Positions 1-9,994 of a DNA stretch of 64,000 bases are shown here, piece after piece. Source of the stretch: Vandiemenella viatica (lineage: Eukaryota > Arthropoda > Insecta > Orthoptera > Morabidae); NCBI GenBank assembly GCA_031002005.1, contig CM061921.1, forward strand, positions 121,426,597-121,490,596, read 5' to 3'. The notes below the pieces were generated by a model. The model ran no database searches and was not told the origin of the DNA. It saw only the letters and a program-made list of their open reading frames with translations. How positions within the stretch are numbered: the stretch's first letter is position 1; the number at the start of each line of letters is the position of its first letter. A program made the translations under genes and the position numbers.

Positions 1-740
1 ATCTTCAAACAACCCCTCTTGATTGTTTCACAATTTCTTTTTTAATTTATTGATTTCTGGTCGAGAGACCATTTTATCAGCCTTTACATGTAAACATTTT
101 ATTTATCATGTCCGGGTTATCATATATCACATAAGGGTTTTTTTAAAATAATTTTGCTGTTTATATGTTGATTTGCGCGTCGCGTAAAAATTTTATTATA
201 ACCTAATATTTTGAGCTACCAATTCTCCTGGAAACGGTCGCTCCGTTGGTGGATGACAGCGAGCGTGTTTACAGACGAGAACGGCCAAACTCTCCTCTCT
301 CAACACATGCAAGCCGTTAGCATCGGATAGTGTTAGTTACGATTTTCTGGTATATAACCAAACAAATTCAGAGGTATTACGACAACGTTTGTAAATGAAA
401 AATTCACTGTTCTGGTCGAAATACTACTGAATTTAATTAATACCGTTCCTTGAAACAACTTTTAAAACACTTACGTTACATTTAAACAAGTTTCAAGTGG
501 ATTTGACATGCTATTTTAGCTTGTGTGCAGAGAGCATGTACTGACGGCATACAACCTTCTCCAAACGGCGAGAGACACACCTGCCATGCTACAATGCAGG
601 CGCCCAGTCAACAATCTCTGCCCAGCCTACTGTGCTGTCCAGCGTCAGATAACAACACTATGGTACCCCGTTTATTAAACGAACTACAGTCTGTGGAAAC
701 CCAACAATATTACAAATCAACACAGTGAGGGGTCCATCAC
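1..740. other. AT-rich sequence, no recognised gene
   Basis: I see no convincing coding domain. A GC-richer patch lies near 225-330 and a 67-codon open frame occupies 525-728 on the plus strand, but its translation resembles nothing I know and it is short enough to be chance. Confidence 0.5.
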
Positions 741-890
741 TTTTATTCCATAAAAAATGGCTGGAAAATCCCATATCCTAATCTAATTCGAGTGATGGAT
801 CTTAGAAATGGTCTTTTAGCACTATAATCTTGATACCAGACGTGTTTTGGGATTGGGATTGACGGTTGAATGGAGGCGTATTGTGTTCCT

Positions 891-1100
891 TTATATTGTG
901 ATGTTGTGATCCAAAAGTCTTGAAGATTTTGTCCCAATTTTTGTATAGGGCAACGGTAAGGCAAGGAGCTTACCTTCTTTGGCTCCGCGTATAGCCAGGG
1001 AGTCAACTAGATCATTGTAAGTGAGGCCGGAATGTCCTTTTACCCACATAAACCGCGTGTCATGTACCTGTGTTAATACTGTCATCCCGATGATGTCCAC
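891..1100 (-). pseudogene. RNase H domain fragment of the non-LTR element
   Basis: The translated fragment contains FMWVKGHSGLTYND followed by VDSLA. This matches the C-terminal part of LINE-encoded RNase H, where a W-V-x-G-H-x-G motif precedes an N-x-x-x-D segment; the final catalytic Asp is expected there. In such elements RNase H removes RNA from the RNA:DNA hybrid during target-primed reverse transcription. The first catalytic residues (D, E, D) would lie upstream in other frames and I could not place them, so this is a decayed piece. Confidence 0.7.
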
Positions 1101-1523
1101 TATGAATCTATGGCTGCCGAGTTTCCACTGTGGATTCTGGAGCCGTTGTAGAGCGCTTTTGAAATCTATTAGGATGAGTATTTACTTAAAGTTTTGGCCC
1201 ATTCCGTAATAGTAGCTTCCATAATGGACAGAATTTCGACCGTATAGACCAAAGCCTTGACTGGGAGAGAGAAGGATGCTCCAACCATGTAGTTAAACAA
1301 TAATAATCGAAACCAGCACTGTTATCTGTCTTGGACCCATTCGCATAAATCTGGATGAAGTCTCACCAAAACATTTACAGGAGCAGAGAAGCAGATGGTT
1401 GGAGAGCGGGCTCCGTGAGGGTGAGGGAGATAGGTTTCTCTAATCAGTCCCGTGGTGTTGCTTAAGATTTGGAGTATCAATAAATATGAATGTTGTGTGA
1501 AGGTGAGCGGTTGAAGTAGATAT

Positions 1524-1960
1524 TTATTGTTGGCGAAAATCGAGTGGTGATTCGATGCTTTCTATGAGTAGGGCATTCTTTGGAGATGTTTTCATGACTC
1601 TTACAAAAATGCGAAGAGTGCGATATTGTAGCTGATCTTGTTTCCCTAGACATTGTTGCGGAGCGTTTCCATAAGTCATGTTTCCATATCCAATGCGCGA
1701 TCTTATCAATGATCATTAGAGCAAGAGGCAGGTAACATGATCTGTTCCCCACCAGGTATGCGCAACTGCATTAAGTATATTAAGGGCGTCACTAGTTCCA
1801 GCTGTAATACTCGTGTATTCAATTTGTGCAGTCCAGGAGAGTCTACTATCTAAGATGAGGCCAGGGTTCTTTACTGTTGAGCGTACTGGAAAGACACATT
1901 GTTCCAGGTGAATGCGTTCTAGTTGCTATGGGTTTCGTTTGCGAATAAACAGTCCTACAG
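1524..1960 (-). pseudogene. RT thumb / C-terminal fragment of the same non-LTR element
   Basis: Across two frames the minus strand reads segments such as VKNPGLILDSRLSWTAQ, then SLIRSRIGYGN and APQQCLGKQDQLQYRTLRI. These follow the usual LINE pattern after the RT palm: a LGxxLDxxLxWxxHI segment, then a Y-G-x-x-x-x-G motif and a LDxxQxxxLR helix. Internal stops show it is non-functional. It continues the RT seen at 3.83-4.05 kb on the other side of the hAT insertion. Confidence 0.65.
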
Positions 1961-2007
1961 ATGACCTTCGGGGTGATAAGAGCAGACTACGTTGATGTAA
2001 CCAATTG

Positions 2008-2015
2008 GTTAATTC
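2008..2015. repeat. 8-bp target-site duplication, left copy (GTTAATTC)
   Basis: GTTAATTC directly precedes the hAT-type element and recurs immediately after it at 3651-3658. An 8-bp duplication is the hallmark of hAT transposition. Confidence 0.8.
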
Positions 2016-3650
2016 CACAAGTGGGCACAGTTAATCCAAACGTTAACTTCGTTAATCATTATTCCGCTACTTAAAAAGTTAACTTTGATAATCGTTAAAG
2101 CGTTAAATGTTTATAAATTTAACGCAAGTTAAAGTTATCCGTTAAAAGTTAAATAGTCAAAAGTTGTACTGATGTATTAATATTATAGTACGGTAGGTAT
2201 AACTGCTCTCTATCTCAAGGTGTTATGTACCACGATGAAAATGTGGATTTATTTATAAAAATTAACAAATTGTGGTTATGCTATCGCCACAACAACGAAG
2301 TGGTATTCCTGTCTGTTTTTATCTGCGACCAGTGAAATTTGCGGCCAACCTAAAATCTACGACCAATGCCTGTTACGGTTACCTTTGTGCCACGGCCTAC
2401 CTGTGACCTAAAGGCCCCTTTAGACGACCCGGCCAGGTTTCACTAAATCATGGCCTGCATGTTTTTACGTGAACAAGTAGAACGGAAGTTAGTCAGCGAC
2501 ATCCTTTTACATTACACGACCGAAACTGCCAAACTAGCTTCTACTTAAAAAAAAAAAAAAAAAAAAAAAGACACACAAATGTTTCGAATTAAAATTGTAC
2601 ATCACCTTTTTCGTAACTTATGTATTATTTCTTTGCATTTTTTCGCACTGGTTACTGAAAGTTGAGTTTTTTGCTGATCTGCAACACTGTTTGCAGACTC
2701 CAGTGCGATACTAACTATCGATCAGGCGGCTGGTCATCCACTGGCACAGAATTTCGTCCGAGTAATGCCCGATTTGACGGCCGAACAGTTTGTCCGATTA
2801 ACCTATTCCGACACACACTGCCGATCCGTCACTGTTGCTTCAACACCAACTGAACGCGATGTTTTTACTAAACGTATAATAACGACATACATTTTGAAAT
2901 AATAAATACACCTCATTACAGATAATAATGTTGATTTGTCAATAAGATAGGTTATGACGCTTTTTAGTTTATTTACGTTTGCAGAATTCACAATATAAAA
3001 TAGTCACGCCGCCGCCGCCAAGATTTTAGCAGGCGGCGGCCACTACTACACCGAACATACGAGCAGCGCTAACAGTACAGAAAAATTATATTATACCGCT
3101 GTCTCTTTGAAATTATACAGAATGATACCCAATTATACAAAGGGGTCATCCATTGATTACATAAGTGTGTGAAAGTGCTGGGAGCAAAAAAAGTCCACGA
3201 AAAGTAAACAATGTACACATTGATAAATTTTGAATAACAAAAAGGAAATAGATATGCAGGAAAGGTTGCCAACTCAATGAAACAAAGGGCAAACACTTTC
3301 AAAAAGGTGCTGGAATGTACTTTACTTTTAAGTGCTCATTTTTGTATCCAATTATACAAGGCAATCTGTTATACAAACAGGATACAAGAGGTAACCAAAT
3401 TATACAAGTTTTGTATCCAATTATACAATCTGGCAGCCCTGCATACGAGTTGTGGCGTGGCGCACATTTCAAACAAATGAAAAGACGTCAAAAACCTATG
3501 TAACGGACTAAAGTTAACGGAAGTCCAATTTAACGGAAGTTAAGAAGACCGTTAATGATTTTTTAGGTTAACTTAAAAGTTAAATTTTCGCAATTTTTTT
3601 AACTTCGTTAATTAACGATTAACTGATTAACTGTTTTGTGCCCAGCTGTG
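2016..3650. mobile_element. hAT-type non-autonomous DNA transposon
   Basis: The left end reads CACAAGTGGGCACAG and the right end, reverse-complemented, reads CACAGCTGGGCACAAAACAG, giving imperfect terminal inverted repeats with the TGGGCA core common in hAT elements. Both flanks carry GTTAATTC. The first and last 150 bp or so are packed with GTTAA/TTAAC words on both strands, as in hAT subterminal transposase-binding repeats. I see no transposase domain in the 1.6-kb interior, so it is probably mobilised in trans. It interrupts the older LINE. Confidence 0.85.
3113..3429. repeat. Iterated CCAATTATACAA motif inside the hAT element
   Basis: The word CCAATTATACAA occurs near 3128, 3348 and 3417, with shorter ATTATACA/TATACAA variants between. 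Copies near 3340 and 3408 share the longer TTTGTATCCAATTATACAA. The function is unknown; these could be internal protein-binding sites or relics of local duplication. Confidence 0.6.
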
Positions 3651-3658
3651 GTTAATTC
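3651..3658. repeat. 8-bp target-site duplication, right copy (GTTAATTC)
   Basis: Identical to 2008-2015 and directly abutting the right terminus of the hAT-type element. Confidence 0.8.
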
Positions 3659-3826
3659 TATCACTGAGTCCGAGAACGATAAAAAAAAAAAGCGGAATAG
3701 GCGTAGATACAAGCGTCATAAGCGCATTGCAGGGTCTTGATCTGTGGTCCCAGTATTTTCTCTAGATCGCTTGTGTATATAATCGGTTTGAGTATAGAGC
3801 CCTATGGAATTCCTACTAAAAATGAG

Positions 3827-4042
3827 TTATTTTTCTTGCGGGTATAGCTCATGCGTTAATGAAGGGAGGAATAAATATCTTGCAACGTGGGGGTCGGGAA
3901 ACCAATCGCTTGTCATAGGCGATAGAGATATCCAGCTATAGTCCCAGTATCTGTGGTTGTTAATTGAGCGTTCGATGTCTGTGGTGAAAGTGGCTAAGCT
4001 GTCCATAGTGCTGCGAGATTTCTGAAATTTAAATTGTGACAC
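3827..4042 (-). pseudogene. RT palm fragment of the non-LTR element
   Basis: The frame reads QFKFQKSRSTMDSLATFTTD. This is the Q-x-G-F-R-x-x-R-S-T segment of LINE reverse transcriptases (RT block 3), in which trapped primer/template is contacted. The expected Gly is replaced by Lys. Downstream the frame drifts and the next RT blocks, including the FADD active site, are not recognisable before the hAT junction at 3650. Part of the broken LINE described across 0.9-4.9 kb. Confidence 0.65.
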
Positions 4043-4596
4043 TGGAACCTGATTAGAATGTTCCAGCTGTCAATCCATTAGACGTATCCAGAGACGTTCC
4101 GCTATTTCTTAGATTCGTGCTAGAAAAACAATTGGATGGTATGATAATGGGTCCATGGGATCCCTGGCTTTAGAATTGGGACAATCACATGTGTTGTCCA
4201 TGTTTCAGGAAGTTTGTCTGCTTTACTAACTGTATGGCTCTTGCAGGGACATGGCACACCATGGTGTGGTGGATGTTGTCAGAGTCGTTGAATGAGGCTC
4301 AATCTAGTTAAGATAGTGAGAAGGGTCTTTGGAATATGTCGTGAACTTTATCTTGGTCTTCGGGTCTGATCATCCTCTCGATTGGCGAAAGCATGACTGA
4401 TGGAGGAGCGGATGTCTTCGATTTCGCAGGCGCTTGTTGAGGTGAGACCTTGTTTCTTCTTCATTTTCCGTCCACACTTCACTCGATGGAGTATCCTTAG
4501 ATATTGTGGAGCAATATGTCATCCATCTGTAACATATCTGCTATTCAATAAATTGTTTAACTCGTGCGTCTGTTTCTTATGTTCCAAATATGACTC

Positions 4597-4870
4597 CTAT
4601 AAGTCGCTGGAGGGAATATACGGCAGTTCTAACTGTGTGAGTAAGTGGTGCCATTCCTGCAAATCTATCTTTGTGAGTGGAGGCTGGAACGTGGAGATGA
4701 CAGTGGGACTATACTCTGGAAGTGCAACCTGTGCGGTGACGACTTGCAAATGTTGTGAGATGACAGTGGGACAATACTCTGGAAGTGCAACCTGTGCGGT
4801 GACGACTTGCAAATGTTGTATGTTAGATCTAGGACAATCAATTGGAAATCTAAGGTTTTTTAATGAGTAA
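4597..4870 (-). pseudogene. Endonuclease (APE-type) fragment of the non-LTR element
   Basis: The segment reads PPLTKIDLQEWHHLLTQL followed by LPYIPSSDL. This resembles the part of LINE apurinic-type endonucleases just before the conserved D-x-N-A-H, where the core normally reads G-D-L/F-N-A. Here the Asn is lost and the frame is broken. A 63-bp in-frame duplication has doubled the preceding strand region. The match is short, so the call is tentative, but its position upstream of RT fits. Confidence 0.5.
4694..4819. repeat. Two tandem 63-bp units
   Basis: The unit beginning GAGATGACAGTGGGAC is repeated once with period 63 and only about one visible mismatch (actatact versus acaatact). As 63 is divisible by three, the endonuclease frame is kept, adding 21 codons. 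Confidence 0.85.
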
Positions 4871-5080
4871 TGTCACTCCGCAATAGCTATCTATGCGATC
4901 TTCTCGAGGGACGGAATTTCTCCAGGTTTCACTAAGAATAGCTACCGATATTTGCTGGGCCGATAGTTCTTGTTGCAGAGTTTCTTTAGGGCCCGAATAC
5001 ATCTACGTGCCGCGGGGCATGTTGTGTGTTGCCGCTTCATTTGTACCCGAGTGCAGTCGTGTGCGCAGCGTGCCATGTCA

Positions 5081-5411
5081 ATGCTGTGGGTAAACGAAAT
5101 GCTGCTTCAACTAATCGAGCTGTGTCAGTCTTATGAGTTGTTGAGGGACACTTCAAAACGTGATTATAAAAACAAAATAAAGAAAAATTATGCATGGGAG
5201 GATATAAAATTGCCAAGAAAAGAAATAGAGACCAAAGTGCATACTTTTCGCTCACAATTTATTCGTGAAAAGAAGAAGTTGGCATCTGCGAAAACTACTG
5301 GTTGCGGACGAGATGATGTGAATTCTAGTGCATGGTTTGCATATGAGGCGATGAAATTTTGCGCTGAAGGGGGCTACAAATCCTGGTGGCATGGACACAT
5401 TGGAGACACAA
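5081..5411 (+). pseudogene. MADF-domain gene of a Harbinger transposon, first exon
   Basis: From ATG the product starts MLWVNEMLLQLIELCQSYEL, continues through RDYKNKIKKNYAWEDI, ends near SAWFAYEAMKF, and so covers a whole MADF (Myb/SANT-like, Adf-1 type) DNA-binding domain of about 90 residues. In Harbinger elements such an accessory protein binds the element's ends and helps the transposase enter the nucleus and reach DNA. A good splice donor (CAA|GTAAGT) closes the segment. No intact downstream exon is certain. It converges with the DDE transposase fragment at 5.7-6.2 kb, the usual Harbinger layout. Confidence 0.7.
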
Positions 5412-5734
5412 GTAAGTCACGATTACTAATTTATTCATCTGATCTTACTGCTACAGTGCTAAAATAGTTGTTATATGCTGCGGTGGGTCTTTTTTTTTCT
5501 ATCTCATAATTATGTTTAAAAATTATTCTGCCAGGAAACACTTCCTTGTTCACTTACAAAATATTCAGAAAAATTGTTTCTTATTTCCATAGCAGATTTA
5601 GAATAACGTCTTCCTCTAGCATCAACATATTATGACATCCAATTTCTCTGCGCCATGATCCTTCCACAATTTCATGATCCATATTTTCAGAATCAAAGGT
5701 TCCATGTGGGTTGATCTGGTCTGACTATTTCCCC

Positions 5735-6193
5735 TTAAAAAAATTATGTAGGTTTACACACGCCGTTACAAGTACTTCAGCATTTGCAGGCTGGAGGGAA
5801 TATACGAAATATGACACATAAGATTCCAAACACATTTTCTACAACTCTTCTTGCTCTTGATAGTCTGTAGTTGAAAATGCGCTTTGTAGTACCCACGTCG
5901 TGATTACATCATCATATGTTCGGTCAATACAAAAGCACTGTCTCATTAGCAGCCAGAGCTATATTAAAAAGCAGTATCTTGGAACACTCCACTGTCAGAA
6001 GATTTTCCTTTTGCACCACAATTTGCATAAATAAAATTATAACCGGCATACACAATACCCAGTAGGACAATAGTATAATAGTCGCTGCCGGAAATGGAAG
6101 GAGCCTGAATCAAAACGTGTTTTCCGTCAATTGATCCAAGGCAATGTGTGGAATTTCCAAAATATTTCATAATCACAAGCCTTTTCCTTCCAC
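5735..6193 (-). pseudogene. Harbinger transposase, DDE domain exon
   Basis: The minus strand has a strong splice acceptor (tgtttcAG) followed by coding for KYFGNSTHCLGSIDGKHV, then IQAPSISGSDYY, VYAGYNFIYANCGAKG and SDSGVF. These are PIF/Harbinger DDE signatures: the first Asp is in GSIDGKH and the second in the D-A-x-Y-x-F region, here mutated (VYAGYN lacks the Asp). After a frameshift, [16 protein letters not shown] and VTACVNLHNFF represent the C-terminal block with the catalytic Glu (RRVVEN). Stops and frameshifts make it inactive. The N-terminal part of this transposase is not contiguous. Confidence 0.8.
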
Positions 6194-6269
6194 CTGAAAC
6201 AGCATAAATAATTATTAATATAATAGTTTGTAAGGAAACATAAATTTTAAGTTTCCTTGCTCTGCGCAA

Positions 6270-7650
6270 GAGTATATTGTCTAAGAATATATATTGATTT
6301 TGTGGACGCCTGTCAGCTGTCTAGGATCGCAGCTGTGAGGCGGAAGGAAGTAACGTCTATGTGTGACAGGGTGAGAGGCCGGGACACCCTCGCGAGGGGC
6401 GGACAGTGGGCGACTGGCAATTTAAAACTAGTTAAAACCACGGCTTTGTGGTGGCTCGCGAAGTTTTGTCATAAAAAATATTGAATACAATTAAAGAAAT
6501 TAAATAAAATCATGAGAATTTTAATATTTAAACCTCAAGAACTATAATCAAAATCCGTGTTTTTAGTTTGTTGAAAAAAATAGGCACATTTATAAAAAGA
6601 CGCAGTCTTTAAACATTTAAAATATAAGTTTATTTAATTTGTTTTTAATCAGATACAAAATTTCTCATTCGAGTCTCTTTCTGTTTTCCACGTCTTAACA
6701 TACTTGATTTTTTAATATTAATAATTCTTTACCAGTTGAAAGATAACGCCAATGCAACTGTTTAATTCATTTATTGTTGCGTCGTACGCGTTTCACTTCT
6801 CATCGAGGCATCATCAGCGACGAATCTGTGTTACAGGTTTTATATACAGTTTTATATACATTTTTATCCTATTATTATGTAATTATGAGCATGGGATATG
6901 TTTATAGCTATTAGTTACTTACTATTTACATTTGTTAATGTGGTATGCAGCTGCGCATCTCCGTTTCCTTATACAAAGCATGTTTTGCCTGTATCCTATT
7001 TACACTATTGTGGAAACATGGCCTGCAACAACATTGCATTAATAATTCTGTTATATGCTTATCGAACATGCGTCCTACGTAACAGAATTACTTGATATAA
7101 GTATGTACGCAGCACTAACCAACGCAGCCTCCTCGGGCAACATTTCTGCAACAACTGACTAGTGTGTCTGCTAAATGATCCGCGGCAGTGTTCCCGGGTG
7201 TAGTTCAGCGACATGCCGCGCGGCATGTCGCTGCATTTGTCCCCTATTGTATCCCAAGGCTTATTTGCTGTGGTTGATAGGGTGTTACACTGTAAAACAT
7301 TAAATTCCAAAATTTTATGAGAATAGATTTGATATGAGTTGGCGAATGGTCCTGGTTTGAATTGATCGGTCAGGAGAAGATATGCCTCTGTGCATGATTA
7401 ACTGTAAGAGTTGGTGGACTGTAACATCGTGCCTTCAGGGGTGAGCTCTATTATGACACTGTGGAGGGTTCTGGATCAACGGTGATATGGGGATTTGTGG
7501 TGGAATGTTTTTCCTCTGCTGCCAAGATTGGGCTACAGGAGGGCGCTGTGAAACTGTGCAAAGGGTGGCCTGTCTGAATGGGTGGAGGCAGGATTTGAGC
7601 GTGAATTGATAGTTGCGACCCCTCACTCCGTCGCCGCGTGGACGTGTTAA
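6270..7650. other. Repeat-derived spacer, no recognised coding domain
   Basis: AT-rich with a GC-rich patch at about 6300-6420 and another at 7430-7650. It contains a terminal motif resembling Penelope-like elements near 6783-6825 and a perfect 28-bp palindrome at 7206-7233, described separately. Several open frames of 60-110 codons exist but match no family I know. Confidence 0.4.
7206..7233. repeat. Perfect 28-bp palindrome without spacer
   Basis: CAGCGACATGCCGC is followed directly by its exact reverse complement. It could be a head-to-head junction of inverted transposon termini or a binding site for a dimeric protein; the sequence does not decide between them. Confidence 0.9.
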
Positions 7651-7933
7651 AGGCCGCCACACACGTACGGGAAACCCGCGGGATTTGGACGGAGTGGTCC
7701 TGGCCGTGAGCGATCCGGGAACGTGTTGAGGCCGTGGCCGCACCCCAGTTGCCGGCTCGTGCGACCAAATCCTCACCGAAAAAACAATTCTTATTTCCTT
7801 GAAGGCCTCAGCGTGTGTGTCCTGCGGTCAGTCGGCCTTCGAGGATTTCTTGAGAGTACCTGCGTGTGTTGCAATTTTATTTCTCTGTCTTGTTTGTACT
7901 GTTCCATTTCGTGATGTTCAGTGTTTATAAAAA

Positions 7934-8041
7934 TGTATGAAAGAGACCCCTATCGATGGGAAGTGAAGTGCCAGGAATACCACGACAGAAACAAACGAGT
8001 AGCTGCCTACACCGAGCTGGCAGAAATATTGAAGGAGAATT
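7934..8041 (+). pseudogene. MADF-domain fragment, second Harbinger accessory gene
   Basis: The frame from ATG contains RDPYRWEVKCQEYHDRN followed by VAAYTELAEILKEN and a stop. This is the first half of a MADF domain: an aromatic or Trp residue, a Y-x-D/N-R-N-K-R turn, then A-x-x-E-I-A-E-I-L. It differs from the MADF copy at 5.1 kb, which restarts the domain from the beginning, so the two must derive from separate genes. The remaining half of the domain is lost or shifted before the MITE insertion. Confidence 0.65.
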
Positions 8042-8140
8042 AGTCAAATGCAAAAAAGAATGTATAGAAAAAAACCCAGCAAAATTAAACCATCAGGAAA
8101 TGTGAATCTTTGTGAAGTGATTTGTTGACGTCAAATAACA

Positions 8141-8144
8141 TTAA
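8141..8144. repeat. TTAA target duplication, left copy
   Basis: TTAA abuts the left terminus of the MITE and recurs at 8744-8747. Confidence 0.75.
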
Positions 8145-8743
8145 GGGGAGACAGTCGCGAACAGGATCAAAAAAATCGATTTTTTATTTTTAGACTTGTT
8201 CAATGCTCCAATTATTTAGCTACAAAATGACGTTTGTTTCATGCAAATTTGACGATTAGATTCGGAGTTATTAATTTTTTCGTGATGCGTGGTAATAGTG
8301 TGTCTGTATTGTAATGTACATTAGTTTCTCATATGTAAAACTTTTAGTACAGATTTTTCTCAAAACTACATTTTTTGATCTTTTGGTACACTTTTCTCAA
8401 TAACTAAGACTGATAAAGACATCAGACTTTCAGCATCTCTTGTAAATAAAATGATGATTAATCAAATAAAAAATGGGACCTGTCATAACAATAAGAACAA
8501 ACTAACAAGGTCCAAGGTATTTATAAAAAGTTATATTTTTTTGTCTTTTAGAACAAAAAATCATTACTCATAAACTATCTAAACTATATTAACAAATCTT
8601 TATGTGATTTGCAGATGATGTTTTATCTGTATACTGCGAAAGTTTCAGGCCTGTATCTCCATTAGTTTCTTCAGAAAGTGTACCTGAAGTTTGCTTGTTT
8701 TAACATTGTTTTCTTATGGGAGGTCCTTCGCGACTGTCTCCCC
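8145..8743. mobile_element. 599-bp MITE with TTAA target duplication (piggyBac-like)
   Basis: The ends are perfect 17-bp inverted repeats, GGGGAGACAGTCGCGAA, flanked by TTAA on both sides. TTAA duplication is characteristic of piggyBac and also occurs in some Sola-type elements, so the superfamily call is provisional: canonical piggyBac ends start with C/TCC rather than GGGG. The interior is AT-rich with no coding potential. A long A-tract (about 8750-8774) lies just right of the insertion. Confidence 0.8.
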
Positions 8744-8781
8744 TTAAACAAAAAAAAAAAAAAAAAAAAAAAAAGGCTGCA

Positions 8782-9080
8782 AGACGTTGTCGGCAAAACC
8801 GTTGACATGAAGTTACATGGCCTTCCGGCTAATCAAATGCTAATAATAGAAAAAAATAATTAATGGCACACTGTTTCAAGCCGAAATGGGCTGTTTAGGA
8901 ATGCCTTACAGTGAGCAACAATTACCTGCTTCCGGCCTGTACTATTCTGCGGGCAGCAGTTCTGGATTTTTTTGTCCAGCCCACAACCTTTTCCAGAAAC
9001 ACCCGCAAGATCATTATAAACCACCAGCAAATTTTGATAAATTACCTCAAAATAACGGCACAGTAGCAATTGTTCTATAA
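8782..9080 (+). pseudogene. C-terminal exon of Harbinger MADF-type protein
   Basis: The plus strand reads VVGKTVDMKLHGLPANQMLI and, after a one-base shift, IINGTLFQAEMGCLGMPYSE, then a low-complexity Ser/Pro/Gln-rich tail ending at a stop. A segment of the form 'V-x-x-K-L-x-x-L-P-x-x-Q-x-x-x-A/I-E-K-x-I-N-x-x-L-F' is typical of the BESS-like C-terminal region of Harbinger MADF proteins. The single frameshift makes it non-functional. It probably belongs to the same gene as 7934-8041, now separated by the MITE. Confidence 0.6.
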
Positions 9081-9257
9081 AATTATAATGCAATTGATGT
9101 CATATGATTTGAATTTGGGTTTACATCACAATATGATTAACAGCTATGTTAAGGACTATATGATTTTAAACTAATATTATTTTAATTTAGTTTTTGTGTC
9201 ATTTAAGCTTAATTTTATGTTGTTGATGTATTTACCAATGGGAATAAGTGAATTGTA

Positions 9258-9640
9258 TTAAATAATATCAGTGTGTGAAAGTGAAATCTTCATAAAATCT
9301 TTGCGAATAACTTTATAAATGACCTCGCATATTCCTGGTATGATGTATCCAAGGGCTTGAGGAGACTTTATTGTTGAAGACTTGAGATTTTCATAGCTTG
9401 TTCCCGTTGCCAAAATCCGCAGCGTAGCGGTAAGTCTTTCGTGGGACAAAATTGCTTCCCGCGTAGCCGTATTTTTCTTTGTAATAAATGGAGTGACTAA
9501 TGATAACAGATGTAAATAGGTTTCTTCTTCCATCCTCAAATAATTATGAAAACCTCTGGGAAAATACTTTAATTCCGAAAGAAGATTTGTGTGAGAATAG
9601 TTTCCTCCTTTGAGTAGCCACTCTTTGCATCATACACTTC
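9258..9640 (-). pseudogene. Harbinger transposase N-terminal exon
   Basis: The minus strand encodes a stretch with KGGNYSHTNLLSEL, FHNYLRMEEETYLHLLSLV, TREAILSHERLTATLRIL and ATGTSYENLK. This follows the conserved N-terminal part of PIF/Harbinger (HARBI1-like) transposases: LRM-x-x-x-x-F/Y-x-x-LL, a T-R-x-A-I-x-x-x-E-R-L-x-x-T-L-R-x-L-A-T-G-x-S-Y block, then a helix. A plausible donor is not obvious and no DDE core follows immediately. It may be the missing 5' half of the transposase at 5.7-6.2 kb or belong to a separate deletion derivative. Confidence 0.75.
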
Positions 9641-9994
9641 TGATGCGCTGTTTTGCGCGAGTTTTAGCGCTACTTGCTGCGATTAACAAACTAACAGCAG
9701 CCAATGCGTGAACACATCGGATGCTGCCTGCCATCGTGAAGCCAACTCTGAGATTGAGAAACCCTTGAGGATTTTAACACCCCGTGTGTGTGCAGGGTGA
9801 CTTCGATGAAATCCCTGAGGTCTGGCCCGCGGGCTCTTTCCTTGAGGCCCGGCCTCCACGTGTATGGCTACCTAGCGAAAGAAATCGCCGAAGAAGTGGT
9901 TTATTCCACTTTTCACGCGATTCAAAGCGATTGTATTTAGTAGTCTAGTTAAATTTATCAGAAGATCAGACTCAACTGGTGAAAATTTAAGAAT

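Larger units (their letters stand above)
891..4870 (-). mobile_element. Degenerate non-LTR retrotransposon with RNase H domain, split by a hAT element
   Basis: Reading the minus strand from high to low coordinates, pieces appear in the order endonuclease (4.87-4.6 kb), RT fingers/palm (about 4.05-3.83 kb), RT thumb (about 1.96-1.54 kb) and RNase H (about 1.1-0.9 kb). That is the domain order of I/R1/LOA-group LINEs that carry RNase H. Many stops and frameshifts mark it as an old copy. The hAT-type insertion at 2016-3650 separates palm from thumb. Both ends are indistinct. The exact clade is uncertain; RNase H argues against RTE and CR1. Confidence 0.7.
7651..9873. mobile_element. Harbinger deletion derivative (MADF gene plus transposase N-terminus)
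   Basis: Inside are a plus-strand MADF gene in two pieces and a minus-strand transposase N-terminal exon, pointing towards each other, with no DDE core between. The proposed ends are AGGCCGCCACACACGT on the left and, reverse-complemented, AGGTAGCCATACACGT on the right; both are followed within about 45 bp by CCCGCGGG. A clean 3-bp duplication is not evident, so the limits are provisional. A TTAA-flanked MITE (8145-8743) interrupts it. Confidence 0.5.

Noticed and set aside
7435..7776. Two minus-strand frames of 105-113 codons considered as a gene
   Set aside because: GC-rich Harbinger terminus and flank; Arg/Pro-rich translation without any domain.
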